Part shown: positions 42,207 through 55,600 of the stretch, in pieces
How positions within the stretch are numbered: position 1 is the first letter of the stretch
Layout of the letters: the number at the start of each line of letters is the position of its first letter
DNA from: Trichobilharzia szidati
Taxonomy: Eukaryota > Platyhelminthes > Trematoda > Strigeidida > Schistosomatidae
DNA length: 64,000 bases
Assembly: GCA_944472155.2 (NCBI GenBank)
Contig: OX235279.1
Location: 173,331,868 to 173,395,867 of the forward strand
Direction of reading: 5' to 3'
Made by a program: the position numbers and the translations under genes
Notes under the pieces: generated by a model
Databases searched by the model: none
What the model saw: the letters and a program-made list of their open reading frames with translations, nothing else
Told to the model about the DNA's origin: nothing

Positions 42207-42468
42207 ACGTGCATGGTTTTTTTGTTTGTTGTTTTCCTTCACGTTCCGCAGCGGAACAGAGGGCTTCAAGCATGTGGCTTGAAGTTTCTGTAGCAGTGTT
42301 TATTTTACAGGATGGGGTTGCTAGCCTCATGCCCAACCTTTCCTCTTTACCAGCATTATTTCTGGCTTAGCGAGGTAAAGGAGTGCGTCCAGTGGCCGGG
42401 GATCGAACCGCGGACCATGTGTATGGTCGGCGAGCGTCCTAACCGCTACGCCACCGACGTGCATGGTT
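42207..42468 (-). mobile_element. SINE-R copy with target-site duplication
   Basis: The element occupies 42219-42456 on the - strand between ACGTGCATGGTT repeats (42207-42218 and 42457-42468). Reverse-strand head GTCGGTGGCGTAGCGGTTAG and GGTTCGATCCCC. The 3' end at 42225-42275 reads, on the + strand, CCTTCACGTTCCGCAGCGGA and AGGGCTTCAAG, the RTE-A-like tail, then an A run. It landed in an older tRNA-headed SINE whose B box is at 42186-42203. Confidence 0.9.
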
Positions 42469-45400
42469 AGCAAGGATTTTCAGGTATGCCTTTTTCCCTA
42501 CCCACTAAGTTAATTAAAAGTTGATTTAGACTGCAAAATAACAATACAAAAGAAAGAACAACAACTAGACAACACTTTCATAAATAATTATACTTCACTT
42601 TTTAAAAGTTCTCAATTTCTCTTTTCTTTTTTTTTAATAATTAATCGGTTGGCACATAATTTCACAAAATAAATCAACAACATCAACAAAAATAATGTTT
42701 TTAAACGCTAATTTACTAACAACATTATCATCATTGTAAGTCACCATGACAACCGGCTGAAAAATATAAGCAAAGAAAAGAAAAAACCGCAATTGAAAGT
42801 GAGAAGAGAAAAGACGAACCAGAATTATAAAGACAAAAAAAGAGAGAGAAAGTTAAAGATAATACTTGGAAGATGAGAATTCATTCAAATCGAAGCATTA
42901 GTTTTGAAGTGAGAAATCAACACTAGTTAAACAGATGAGTCGATAAGGCTTACCGCCCTTCTAAGAGACACACCACAAACAAGTGAGTAAACAAACACCT
43001 CACCTGAAAAATAAATCTCAGGGTAAAGTAAAAAAAGAGACCAAAAGAAATAAGTTCAACGACAAATGTTTCATATATTTTGATTCTGGCTTTTTTCTCT
43101 TCAATATGTCATTGGTAAGATAAGTAATAATCGAATAGAACACATGATAATTATTTGTTAGGTAATCTGAATTTGAAGTATTCCAACTAAAATGGACAAA
43201 ATCATCTCAATAAATAATATATATATTTTTTAAATTTTACTATCACGTCCTATAGATAGAGATGATGCATAGACAGGATAAGTATATATGTGAAAACAGA
43301 CACGATATAAATATTTTATCCAAACATACTATACTACTTATCTATCATTTAAAAGTAGCTTAAAATTAACTGTGAAAAAAACGTCTTGCTTGTAGAGTTA
43401 CTAACGTCTACTACCACACTACATGATACAATTACTATTACTACTAATAGTACTAATGGGAGGAAAATCTCAATTTGTATTGTACAACAATAATTATAAA
43501 TAAATATGCATACAAAATCGTGTAGAGATAGATGTCAGGGTCTGGCGCTTACTATTATTATTACTATTATTATTAGTAGTAGTAGTAGTATAGTTGAATG
43601 ATGAAACCAACTGCTAAGATCCAGCAAACAGTCATTCTGTGTGGATGTGTGCTTGACATGCATGCATGCATAGACGCACCGGCACACGTAAATAAATACA
43701 CACACCGGCATAAAATAAAAAGCAAGAAAGAAAAAATGGGGTTAATTATCGTCTAAAGAAACACACAAAAATTAAAATAAAATCTGAACTTTATTTGAAA
43801 AATAGATAAATAAATAAAGATACGTGTGTGTCACGAGACTACAATCTGATATGAAAGAAAAAGGGAAAGAAATAAAAGCCAGTAAAATCTTGTGTAAGTG
43901 TGTCTTCTTGACAAGTGAAAAGCGACCAGAGAAGAAAAACTAAAACACAAAACAAACAACAATGAAATGAGAGATATCTATGCGTATAATGCACAAAACA
44001 GCAGTAGGAGGGAGACCACCGGAGAAATTACCAAGTATAGGGAAGGGGTGGGTTGGGGTAAAAGACAAAAAAACAGAGTTACTACTACCAGAAATAAACG
44101 GATAACTTCAGTTGTAAGTAGTCCTGTCTATCTCGTCCACCTCCTGTGCCTCACCTCATACAAAAACACCACAGAATTCAGTAAAACAGACTGACAGACA
44201 AGCACCACAATGCAGTGTTAATCAAATTCAGTAAATTCTTCAGTAAATAATACAGTTTCATATTCGACAAAACAATTCATGATGATGACAGTAAGTAAAC
44301 AAATGAATAAATTAAAGTTAAGATCACAAAAACATTATTGAAAAACAGAACAATGGTGATTATGATGATGATAGGGGACCACCGCTCTCCTATGGCAATC
44401 AATCACTAAGGGTGGGGGAGACGGAAAGTAGGCATAACAAAACAATGGTAAAAATAATGAGACTACAAACAGAAACACACAAAAAAGCAGAGAATCTATG
44501 CCAAAGAAATATAGAGAACCGGTGACAATTGGACAATAAATAGTATTGTTCTTCTAGAGATAAATAAATCACAAAAAACAAACATTTAAAAAAAATGATG
44601 GCAATTCATTTAATTTGATAAGGTCAAAATTAGGCATAATCAAAAGTCAGGCGAACAAATATATAAATAATAAAATGATGAGATCATTAGAGATTAAAAG
44701 ATCAAAACAAAAATAGAAATAAAACAAAACAAACAAGAAGGGGATACGATCTGTTGTAGGCGCGCGCACACCCGTCCATATATTTTTCAGCAGTAGTCCT
44801 CAAATTAATAAATGATGGAACAATTATAAACAATAAGTTAAATACTGAACAATCTCCCCAGTGAAAGAAAATAAAAAATATTTTGCATAAATGACAATAA
44901 GAAACACAAAGCACATCTCAGTAATGAAGATAAAGAGTAAAGGATTAAAAGTTCATACAATATAATTAAATATAAATTAAATCACACGCGCCCATATATC
45001 ACTTCATTAAGCATGACTGACCGATTTGGTTTACAAGAAAGAAAAGGCAGAAGCAAAAAAAAAAACATAACGAAATTAAGGAAAGAAACTTTTTGTGATC
45101 GTGGCGGAGGGGAGTGGGGTAAACACAAGTAATCTTCTCCCCTCGCGCTCCTCCTCCACTGTCTAACATAAAAATATAGAGTTCAATTAAAACCTAGTCA
45201 ATATTATTCAATTCAATGTTCAGCAAATATAATGTGTTTCATAAAAAAATTATTCATGATGATAATAAATAAATAAACAAATAAAAGTTAAAATCACAGA
45301 AAAAAATAAGACAAAAATGATAAATAAGTACGTGTCTAAATGGGTATTTGTAGTATGTATGTATGTGTGTGAGTGCGTGCGTGTGTCTGTGGATATGTAT

Positions 45401-46249
45401 GTTTGAATATATGATGTTTGTATGTATGTGTTTGTGTGTTGAATGTATGTGTGTGTATGGATGATGATGGGCGCTTAAATCCATCTGTGTATCTATCTAT
45501 CTATTATCTTCAACTCAGGCGATTATGCAATAATAATAATAGACAACGACACCGGCTGTCAACAGTTAGTTGCCTTAGATAACAATACCAATTACAAGAG
45601 ACAGTGTGTTTGTGTGTGTGTGTGTGAGAGAGAGAGTGGGACGGGTGGGTACATGTACTCACACTAACTACTTACTCACTTTTTCCACACACACGCACGC
45701 ACGCACGCAATGTGAGTACAAGTTAGCCAAAGAAGAAGTGGAAGGGATTCAAAAGGTGTGTTTGATAAGGATAAGGGGGAACGCGGTGAGTGAAACTAAA
45801 AACAGCGCCAAATTGTACACACACACACACACACATAACAAAGCAAAACCACAGGGGAGAAAGAGCGAGAGAGAGAGACATTTGATGTGTGAAAGACAAA
45901 TAGAGAGGGAGGGAGAAAGAATAAAATCACTTATTAAGTTAGCTAGTTTCCTCACGTTTTGTCACATTTACGACGGACACGGAATCACTACTAGGAGTTT
46001 GTAGGGATAATAATGAATCACCACCACCTGATGATGATGTACAAGATCTTCTCGAGACACCGATTTCACACGATGATGACGGTTGTGTTGTTACTGCTGA
46101 TGATGATGATGCTGATGTTGACGAGAATGGCATACCGGTAATAACAATATTATTATTATTGTTATTGTTATTATTACTTGTACTACTTGTAATCATTCCT
46201 GTCGTGGTTATTGTCGCTATCATTGGCTGCATATTAATTTGACTCATAT
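42469..46249 (-). other. Repeat-poor, probable 3' UTR and downstream of NOVA
   Basis: No retroelement ends for about 3.4 kb, unlike the rest of the window. The - strand is pyrimidine-rich. Microsatellites occur at 43548-43590, 45400-45460 and 45820-45835. An AATAAA on the - strand lies at 43795-43790. Long 3' UTRs are usual for NOVA genes. The exact transcript end is not visible. Confidence 0.5.
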
Positions 46250-46342
46250 TCATAACACAAGCAGCGGCGGCTGTCGACACCGATGACAATGGCGGGGTTG
46301 ACAGTCTGGATAATGTAAACCACCACCAATAGTCGGTAGAAA
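45939..46342 (-). other. Possible alternative NOVA C-terminal tail in another frame
   Basis: A frame shifted by two relative to the KH3 exon reads STPPLSSVSTAAAACVMNMS, SQINMQPMIATITTTGMITS, a run of nine Asn, TSASSSSAVTTQPSSSCEIG and ends NVTKREETS at 45939. Its Ser/Thr/Asn/Met bias resembles the NOVA linker, not random sequence. It would join KH3 through an unseen small intron (an AG acceptor at TTATCCAG, 46307) or after correction of an indel. Confidence 0.45.
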
Positions 46343-46612
46343 GTGTTCAGATTCTATTGCCGGCAGTGACTGTTGGCTTGAAGTCATTGATGATTCACGT
46401 TTAATGTGCTCAATGGCTATTATATGCTCGATTACATTGGCTGCCCATTGAACATTGCCTTGCGGGCCAGTTATAGTGATATTACGCAACTGGCCACCGG
46501 ACACATATACATTCTTCTGTGAAATTTGTATCACTGTACCTGTGACAAGTTGTAAGTCCATAATTGATCGACCTTGATGACCTAAGATAATATTGACCAC
46601 ATTTTCTGGTAC
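46250..46612 (-). CDS. NOVA: NOVA exon: KH3 and C-terminus
   Basis: The acceptor GTACTCCTAG precedes VPENVVNIILGHQGRSIMDL, QLVTGTVIQISQKNVYVSGG, LRNITITGPQGNVQWAANVI and IEHIIAIEHIKRE. It then runs through a short tail to TGA at 46252-46250. KH3 is complete in fold terms. Vertebrate NOVA ends soon after KH3, so this stop is plausible, but the tail (HCHRCRQPPLLVL) looks non-native. Confidence 0.85.
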   Translation of the reverse strand, partial: VPENVVNIILGHQGRSIMDLQLVTGTVIQISQKNVYVSGGQLRNITITGPQGNVQWAANVIEHIIAIEHIKRESSMTSSQQSLPAIESEHFLPTIGGGLHYPDCQPRHCHRCRQPPLLVL

Positions 46613-49600
46613 CTAGGAGTACATGTGTGTGTGTACACAAGAGAAGGGGAAAAATGAATTGTTGTTGTTGAATTCGCCAAGAATGTAAAAAAAACACAAC
46701 ATGAAAGTGAACAACATAATGCACAGAAAGAGACATAGATTTATGAAAACCAGACAACCTTTAGGCCACAAAGAGAGTGAATCGATGACACTTTCATGTC
46801 AACTTTACTGGTGTCCACAACATTTGCAATATTTCTTCGTCTGAAGGAGGTATTGGAATCAGAGCCTATGGCGAGTTGTCGTCTGAAGTGATAACAACCA
46901 GTAGTGTCCATCAGGGGGGGGTGGGCAGGTGGTGCCCATCGTTCCCATCTTTGTTTAATTTAATCAAAAATGTACTGGTGGAATTGAGTCCAACTGACTA
47001 TAACCACTTACACTAGTTAACTTGTTACCACAGAACAGTCTTATCGACTTAAAGTATACGGTGAATATTCTGACTAATTAAATTAACAAAGAAACTGTGT
47101 AACTGGCACAATCATCAGCGTGTTTTCACTCTCCGTTGTCTGCAACAGAATGCATATGCTAAATCCGTAGCTGTCGAGTCACCTGACAACTCCAGTAGGT
47201 CGAATAAAGCAGCTCAATCTTCAGAAAGAAGGCAAAGCAATAAGTCCGATAGGGTGCTTCTATTAAACGCTAATCCTAAACACCATAATTTTGAAAATAC
47301 GTCTAATCATAAAATTCTAGATACTAACAGTTTGAACGGACATGAAGGCGTGATGTTAGCTGATGCATGGGAAATCCTTATTAATAAATAAAAATGGATA
47401 TGTATCACTAATTATCAATACTTGGTCAAAATTCTCGACTGTCCATATCTTCTTATGGAGACGTTAAGAAATGTTTTACAACTGTTTACACACACACGCA
47501 TGCACACTCTGTTTAAAGTGTTTAACAAAGGTAGACCAATATTTGTAAGTCCGAGGTCGAATTTTGATCACAGCTCATACAATTTCGTTTATTATACTTG
47601 TTGATACTTTTTGAATGACTCATGATTGGACAAATTTTCGAAAACAAGTGATGTTCCTTTTTATATATAAACCTATGTTATGTTAATTTCGATTAATTTC
47701 CCTGAAGAAGTTCGGACCAGATTGCCGAACGAAACGTTGGAATTACTCATTTCAATCTCGCTGAGACTTTACAAATATAATTTTTTACAAATGTCTACTT
47801 CTCACTCGGCGCCCAAATATTTTAGAACTATTCTCTCAAATCTTGATGACAGTTCATTTGAATTCTGACTAAATGCTGAGTCTTTTGAACACCTTGAGCA
47901 GAAATCTTCAAATGCTGGACATATATATATATATGATTACACCCCTGTCAAATGTAAGATGATGTTGTAAGAGTGGCCAGCACGGACTCATAGTTTATAC
48001 ATAGACAATGAGGTGAATAGTGGAGTGGAGCGTACTGACCAGTATTCCACCTATTTGGAAAGTCACATCAGTCATAATGTTCACGCACTACTCTGAAATC
48101 GGTGTAGACATTTAAAAAAGATAAAATTACTTATATTGACAAAGGTAGTGGTAGGATCTGAATTTCGGTTTTTAACCAACCTTAGTATCAAGTCAGTCAG
48201 TGGGTGCTTCTATATATGGCTCAGACGCTGGGCACATACTGCAGACTTTGTTCATCGACAGACCCTAACCCATCACCCACCCATTCAATGTCTCGATAAT
48301 GAAGCGACAAGGACATTTGACAGTTAAGCAAACCAGCAGCCAACATCTTACTGCCTAATAAATAAATATGTCAAAAGAAATGGAAATGCTTGGGGATCAG
48401 ACATACACTCTGATGAGTAGACCTTTGAAGTAATTATAACACGCCAGTCAAGCCACATGGATGAATGGTCAAGGCGAATAGGGAAGTAATGACTTGAGCA
48501 TCGGTCTGAGGTGGACATGGAGAAGATATCATGTGAAGACCATGAAATGAAAGCCTATGGATGCGATGGGACAGTGGACAGTCATGACAGCCAGCTGTGA
48601 AACTACCGATGGAGAACAGACTACGAGACTCAAGAAACGAACAAAAATAAATAATTATAATAATATAATCATTGAATCTTTTGTGTTCCGATTGTAATAT
48701 AGGGCTTTAAGCCTTAAGCTTTATTTAGAGTTTCAGTAGCATTGGTATTGTCTCTACGGAGTGTGTGGCCGATACCTTAACACCCAACACTCCCTCTTCA
48801 TTTAGCTTATTACCAGTTAGGTGAGGTTCAGTGGTGAGCCGGTCGGGAATCGAACTCCCAATATATATATGCCTGATTGGCGAGTATTCCACCTCTGAAT
48901 CATGGACGCACCACCAGTCATAATAATAAGTTAATAATAATACTCACGGATAAAACACGCCTGTAAGCAACATAATTTCCAACTGGATTAACCATATTCG
49001 ATGGTAACGCTGCTGTTGCTGAAGATGATCCCGATGCTCCCGCGTACTGTATTCCATGGAGTCCAAGGAGATTGGATGGAGAGGGTAAACCACCACCAGT
49101 AGCTTGTGGTGAACTTACAGTTCCACTGCCGCCCAGAACAAGAGGTGATTGCTGTTGCTGTAGCCCTTGTAGATTCTTACCGCCACCACCACCACCACTC
49201 TCTGTGGTAAGTGATAACAATAATGATGAAGCTGATGGGATATTGGAAAATGACATAGACATAGGATCATTAGGCAGTATCTGTGATGGTGTTGCTGGCG
49301 TTGGTGCTGAAGGTGGTTGTGGCGGGGCGGGTAAGATAGGTCCAACTGTAAGCGATGACAACGACGGTGGTGAATAAGGCAATAGACCGAGTACAGCAGC
49401 AGCCGCAGCAGTACCAGGATTAGGTAAGACCGGTAAAGACTTTGCAGTACAACACGAGGTTAACGGTGACGATGGTGACGATGAGGATGATAGTACAGTT
49501 GTTGCTGTTGTTATCGTGGCGGCAGCTGAAAGCGCAGCCAATGCAGCAACTGATGGTGAAGTCAGTAGCGACGGCAAAGTAGACGGAGTACTGCATGCTG

Positions 49601-52600
49601 GTGAAGAACACGTTTCAGACAACAGTGGTATACCTCTTGTAGCTAAATGATGAGGATGACTCTGCTGAGTAGGTAAACTCCCATATCCAAGTGCTGGATA
49701 ACCGAACAAACCGGTAGGCGACATATGAAGTGGTCCTGTAAATATACAAAAGAAGAATTGAAACAAAATGAAATACAACAGTAAAGTTATTAATAAAGTC
49801 AATGCATAGGGGATTTTGATGCGGAGTGTTTCAGTTGAGAGGCAAGCGTCACTTCATTCCTTAGTCACATGCATATCATAGTGGTAACATATTTGCGACA
49901 ATACTACTGTGTCTGAAGACTGCTTCAATTTCTGTTTGGACTCAATCACCCGAGACAGATTTTTTTATCAAGCCGTGAGACGTATTTATCGTGCGAGGGC
50001 TGCCTCTGGGTTGAAGCAGGCGGGGCAGGACTTGAACACGTGACCCATCGATTGAAAATAATGTGCTTAAGCCAATGAGCCACATCTTCTTCTGCCAGCT
50101 GGTAGTATCACTAGCACTCACGAACAATAAGTGCTTGACTGACTGTCAGTGCCAACATCAAGAATTAAGAGATACATAACACACTGGTTACTCCTGAATT
50201 CCAGAACGGTTGACTGATGTGGATGTAAATCTTCGGGGAGCTAGTCAACCTATACGTCTTCTTTTGATCAGAGAGAAAACGCAAGCATGAAGAGGACATG
50301 AAATGTCTGCACCATGTCGAAGTTTGGTTGATACGGCTGATAAGATTTTAGGAGAAATGGGAAGTAAGGTATGGAGATTATCTGTGACAGGAGATGGATT
50401 TATAAAAGTGGACTCTCCAAATTATTAACCAGGTACTCAATAATCTTTTTACTTTCATCCGAGTGATAACCACGAGCACACTGAGTATGTATAGCTGTCA
50501 TATGACATCACAACAGCATTGGAATCGCGCAAGCATTGAATCGACAACTAAGCCTCGTCAGGACCACTAAAGTAAGTTTCACCTCAAAAGCGAAGGAAAG
50601 CTAATCGATAAGAATGGACTGTAATTTTCCTTATGCGGTTGAACGCAATCTGCAGGAAGACCTGGGGCCAGGTTTCGTGCTTGTTGGCACTTACCAGTCA
50701 GCAAGGCGTATCTGCGATCTTGAAGGAACTCATGTCTCTTCTTTAGATTCGAACCCACACCACCCACTGCTGCAGTCAGAGATCAAGGCATTCTACTCGA
50801 ACTCATGCAGCCAGGTGAGGGCTTACGGCGAGTTGTCATCTGAAGTGGTGACAACTAGTGGTGTCCGTCAGGGATGCCCATTATCCCCATTTCTATTCAA
50901 TTTCATCATAGATGTATTAGTGGATTTAACCCTAACTCACTTCAGCGACTCAGGGATTGACTTGCTACCAGGGAATTATCTTGTTGACTTAGAATATCCA
51001 GATGATGTAGTCCTTCTAGGCAAGGATGCTGACGAAATGCAGTCTTCTGAACACCTAGAGCTGCAATCTACGAATGTTTGGCATGCGATTCGCTCCCGCT
51101 AAATGTAAGATGATGTTACAGGACTGAACTACACTGACTCCTAGTTTAGAAATAGGAAGTGAAGTGGTAGAGCACGTTGACCACTTCACTTACTTGGGAA
51201 GTACTATCAGCCCCAATGGGTTGATCTCTGACGAAATCTCAGCACGGATACAGAGGGCTAGTTTCCCATATGCCAGTTTACGCCGTCTCTGGCGTAGACG
51301 TGATTTCGGCTGGCTATCGACCAAGGGGTGTGTGTACTGCTCAGCAGTCTGCTCCGTCCTCCTCTGTGGCTGTGAGACCTGGCTGTTGAAAGTGGAAGAC
51401 ATGAAAAGGTTAGCTGTCTTTGATCATAGGTGTCTGCGTTCTATCTCCCGTGTGAAGTGATATAATAAGGTGAGCAATATTGAGGTAAGGCATCGGTCGA
51501 GTGCTAGGTAAGGAGGGGAAATCAATCTACATGGCTGTGAAATTACATCGACTGAGGTGTTTAGGACATGTGTTACGATTGCATGCCTAGTCATCGCCTT
51601 TCTCGACAGGCAATGTTAGCTGACATAGGATTGGTCAGGCTGGAAAAGAGCTAGCGGTGGTCAAACGGAAACATGTATTCACCAGTCAATGAAATCCACA
51701 ACAGTTAGTCTAAGACACGTAGGGAGGTGCAGACTTCCTCACTGGTTGGGGTCCTCGAGACAGTAAAAACCAATGGTTGGAAACAATTGGTGACATGGCT
51801 CCAAATCGTTCTCAATGGCTGGCGCAGATGCATGCACTCCTTGTGACTTATGATTTCCAATTAAACTGTTTTGTTCTTCGTTATTACTATTCCTTTGTCT
51901 CACACCTCTGTGTACTGTCTCTAATATGTATTTCTCCTACATTCTTCTCTTGCTTTGTGTGCTACAAAGATGGAATGTGGCGACTTGAACTTCCGCACAT
52001 ATGTGCAAAGTTCTATGTCGAATACAGACAGACAGTCAGAGATGTTACTACTGTGCTATCAGCACTTGTGATTGACTTCCTCCAGGACTATACTAGATAT
52101 TTTGATTGAACACTGGGTAGCAATTAATGTCATGCGTCTAGTCCCTCGTTCGGTTACAGACTGATTTCTGTCAGTGAAGTTTTTAATGTGGCCAGCATAC
52201 TAGGTAACTCACCATCACCATGTGGCACCCCTGGACACGGGTTCGAATCTCAGAAGAGACATGAGTTCCATCAAGATCGCAGATACGCCTTGCTGACAGG
52301 TGGTCACCAACAAGCACGAAACCTGGGTCTAGGTCTTCCTTTCTCCAATCAACTAACAACAACTTACAGAGTGCACTGGTGTGGCGAGTCAGCCAAATCA
52401 TGGCCAAATTGTAAAACTGACTGACTGATAGAATTTGGCCTATACGAATGACTAAACGCATGTCATTAGTGTTACTATCTGGTGTACAATCAAAGTCTTC
52501 AATTAACGCGAAAGAAAGCATAACTGGTTGAGAAAGAAACTATGAGAAGATAACATATATCTATGGTCATATGAAATATAATAAAGCATATTCTAAATTC

Positions 52601-55600
52601 TTTTATTAAGGCAAACAAATACATCACACAACCTACCTGGGATGAATGATGATGGTGGGAAAAAGACCGGAGGTGATACTGCTGTCCGCGTCGACTGAGA
52701 ATCTTGTGGTTTATTGGCGGTAAATGATGAAGCCGCCAAAGCAATTGATACATTTACCGGTGTAGCAGCATTTGGATCGGGTAGGCCAGTGTCGAACCCA
52801 GTTTGACCAGAAATATTTGACCATGGAGTAGAACTACTGGCACCAGTCGGTGAAAATATATCTCCAGACGACATACTATTACTTGAGGTTCTACCATTTA
52901 CAGCGTTTGCAAGCATAGACGGCAAAATAATCGATCCGGCGGCTGGATTCGACACTAGAGCTGCCAGTGTTGCAACATCCGATGTTGATGAAAGATTGCC
53001 GGGAAAAAAACCGAATCCAGGACCTTGTGATGAAGGCTGACCATGTGTAAATGCTGCTGAAGCAGAAGCAGCGGCCATCATAGATGCGACAGCTGCCGCT
53101 GCAGCGCCAGCAGGTGAATTAACATCAACTGGAGGATTTGGCAATGCAGTAGGATTGGATAAATAAGGAATAATTGGAATGGCATAGGGTGAACCGGTTG
53201 GATAAACACTGGCTACGGGTCCTTGAATGTCATGATAAGAGAGATTTGGGCAACTTGCTGATTGTGGGTCTGCAGCGATAACACCAAGTATAAGATGGAC
53301 AGCTGCTCTTGTTTGATCTAATTCACCTGGAATAATAAAAAAACACAATATAACATAACTCCCCTTGCAGAAACCAAAAACAAAAGTGAGGAAATTAATA
53401 TGCTGTATCTTACTGTTGCATTCAGTAAAATGGAATCAGATTCCGATTTTCAACACAAATAATTAAGCGCTTCTATATGATGCAGAAGATGTAAAGTGAT
53501 CCACAACGGAAAACTCAGCGAGGCGTTTGGAGTAAACACAGGAGTCAGTCAGACAAGGGTGTTTATTATCACCAATGTTATTCCTAATTGTGGTGGACTG
53601 GATTATGCGTCAGACAGTGGGAAACGAGCAGACAGGGATATCCTGGACCGACGTGAAGAACCTAGAAGACCTGGATTTCGCGCGTGGATGATTTATGTTT
53701 GATGTCACACAAAATCGAAGACTTACAAGCGAAAACCGACAAACTAGTCGAAGAAGCAGCAAAGACAGGACTCCAGGTGAACATAGACAAGACGGAGGTT
53801 ATGAAAATAACCAACCAACAACAACAGCAACATTCAGCGCCAATCACCATCAACCGAAGGGATTTGATGAAAGAGGTTACTTCATTCACTTATCTAGGGA
53901 GCAATGTCTCAACTACAAGAGGAACGGACGAGGATGTCAAATCGAGAATCGGGAAACACGAGAAGAGAAACACATTCATCAACCTGAAACAAATCTGGAA
54001 ATCTTCGTCACTCAACTCAGCATCAACAACAAAGTGATTCGGATTTTCAATACAAACGTCAAGTCAGTCAGTTCTTCTATACGGATGGATCAGAAACTTG
54101 GCCAGTGGGTCACAAAGAATATTTCCAACAGCCTGTTGCAGACCTTTATCAACAACTGTCTTCATTCTATACTTAAGATCTGATGGCCGGAAACAATCAC
54201 CAACAAGAAACCATGGGAACAAACAAAACAAGAACCAATCGCCCAACAAATATGCAGGAGAAAGTGGAGATGGATTGGACACTCGTTGAGGAGGCCGCTG
54301 GGTGACATCGCACGTCAGGCCATCACTCGAGTGGAACCTGAAAGGGAAGCGGCGAGTGGGACGTCCAAGGGTGGGTGACATGGAGGAGATCGTGTGAAGA
54401 AGAGTTGAAACAGTATGGACTAACATGGATGCAGGTGAAAAGTACAGCAGAAGACAGAAGCAAGTGGAGACGTGCAGTTGAAGCCCTATGTTCCATTAGG
54501 AACCCAAGGGAACAATAATAATAATAATATGATGCAGAGACGACCTACTGTAGACTTTCAGTCTTTACCACACACACACACAGCACACTTCACACTGGAT
54601 ACAGCTTTGAAACCATAAAGTACCAGTTAACAATAGAATGGTTACACAAATAAGCCATCCTCATATGCTAGTTTTTTGATGGGTGAGATTGTAAGCCTCA
54701 AGCACAAACTCTCCTGTTTCCCATCAACTAGACAAGGCGTAGGAATCCGTCAGTGGCTAGGAATAGTACCGGAACCACGTGTATGGTTGGCATACCATCC
54801 AACTGAAGAAGGTACAGTTTGATTCCAGGGCGACAAACTCCTGAATCTCGCTGAGCCGGTGATAAGTTCGAAAAAGAGAAGTTGGTCGCGAGGGTGCTAA
54901 TGAAACTTCAAAGCTTAGAGCCTTATGTTCCACTCAGAAGGCAATGAATGATAAAAAGAAAGAGCCTACAATTCCACACTTACCAGCAACAACGATACAA
55001 CGTTCTAATAGATTGAATTCACGTGATTTTTGAGAAATTTGTACATAAGCTCCAGTTTTTTCTTTTATCTCTTGAATGTAAGATCCACCTTTGCCAATAA
55101 CCATACCAGCCGTACTGTTTGGTACTAAAATTTTCACCTAAACATAAAAAAAGCAATCAAGTAATAATAAATATTATAGTAATTAACCAGCGCTCACTGA
55201 TCACTACTGTACAGCAAACATTCTTAATTATATCAATTAAGCATCAGTTATCGCTTGGATAGATTTCCCAGCTGGTGTGGGCAACCGGGAAGTAACAGCT
55301 GCCTAAAAACTTCCAAAAGCACAAGAAGCTCTCCTGATCATCACCCGCCTTTATCTATGTCAACATGATCTTGCCTTCTCCGACAGTCAGCCAGATTTCC
55401 CAAGCATCCAGCTATGCAAGAGCCACACTTTGAGTGTGTGTATGAAAGCTAAATATGCTTAGTAATTCAGTTGCTCAGGCTGAAAAAGTGTATAGTGACA
55501 ACCGACCTTACAATCATCCATTGACTGTAAGTTAAAGTACGCGTGGTATTTGAGACGCACGAGGCAACTCAGATAAGTAGTGTGAATAAAATCTCAATAA

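Noticed and set aside
45606..46004. 132-codon + strand frame opposite the NOVA tail
   Set aside because: Composed of GT/CA and GA simple repeats; no domain; probably antisense of the 3' region.
49072..49377. + strand frame opposite the NOVA linker exon
   Set aside because: Shadow of the low-complexity NOVA coding sequence on the other strand.
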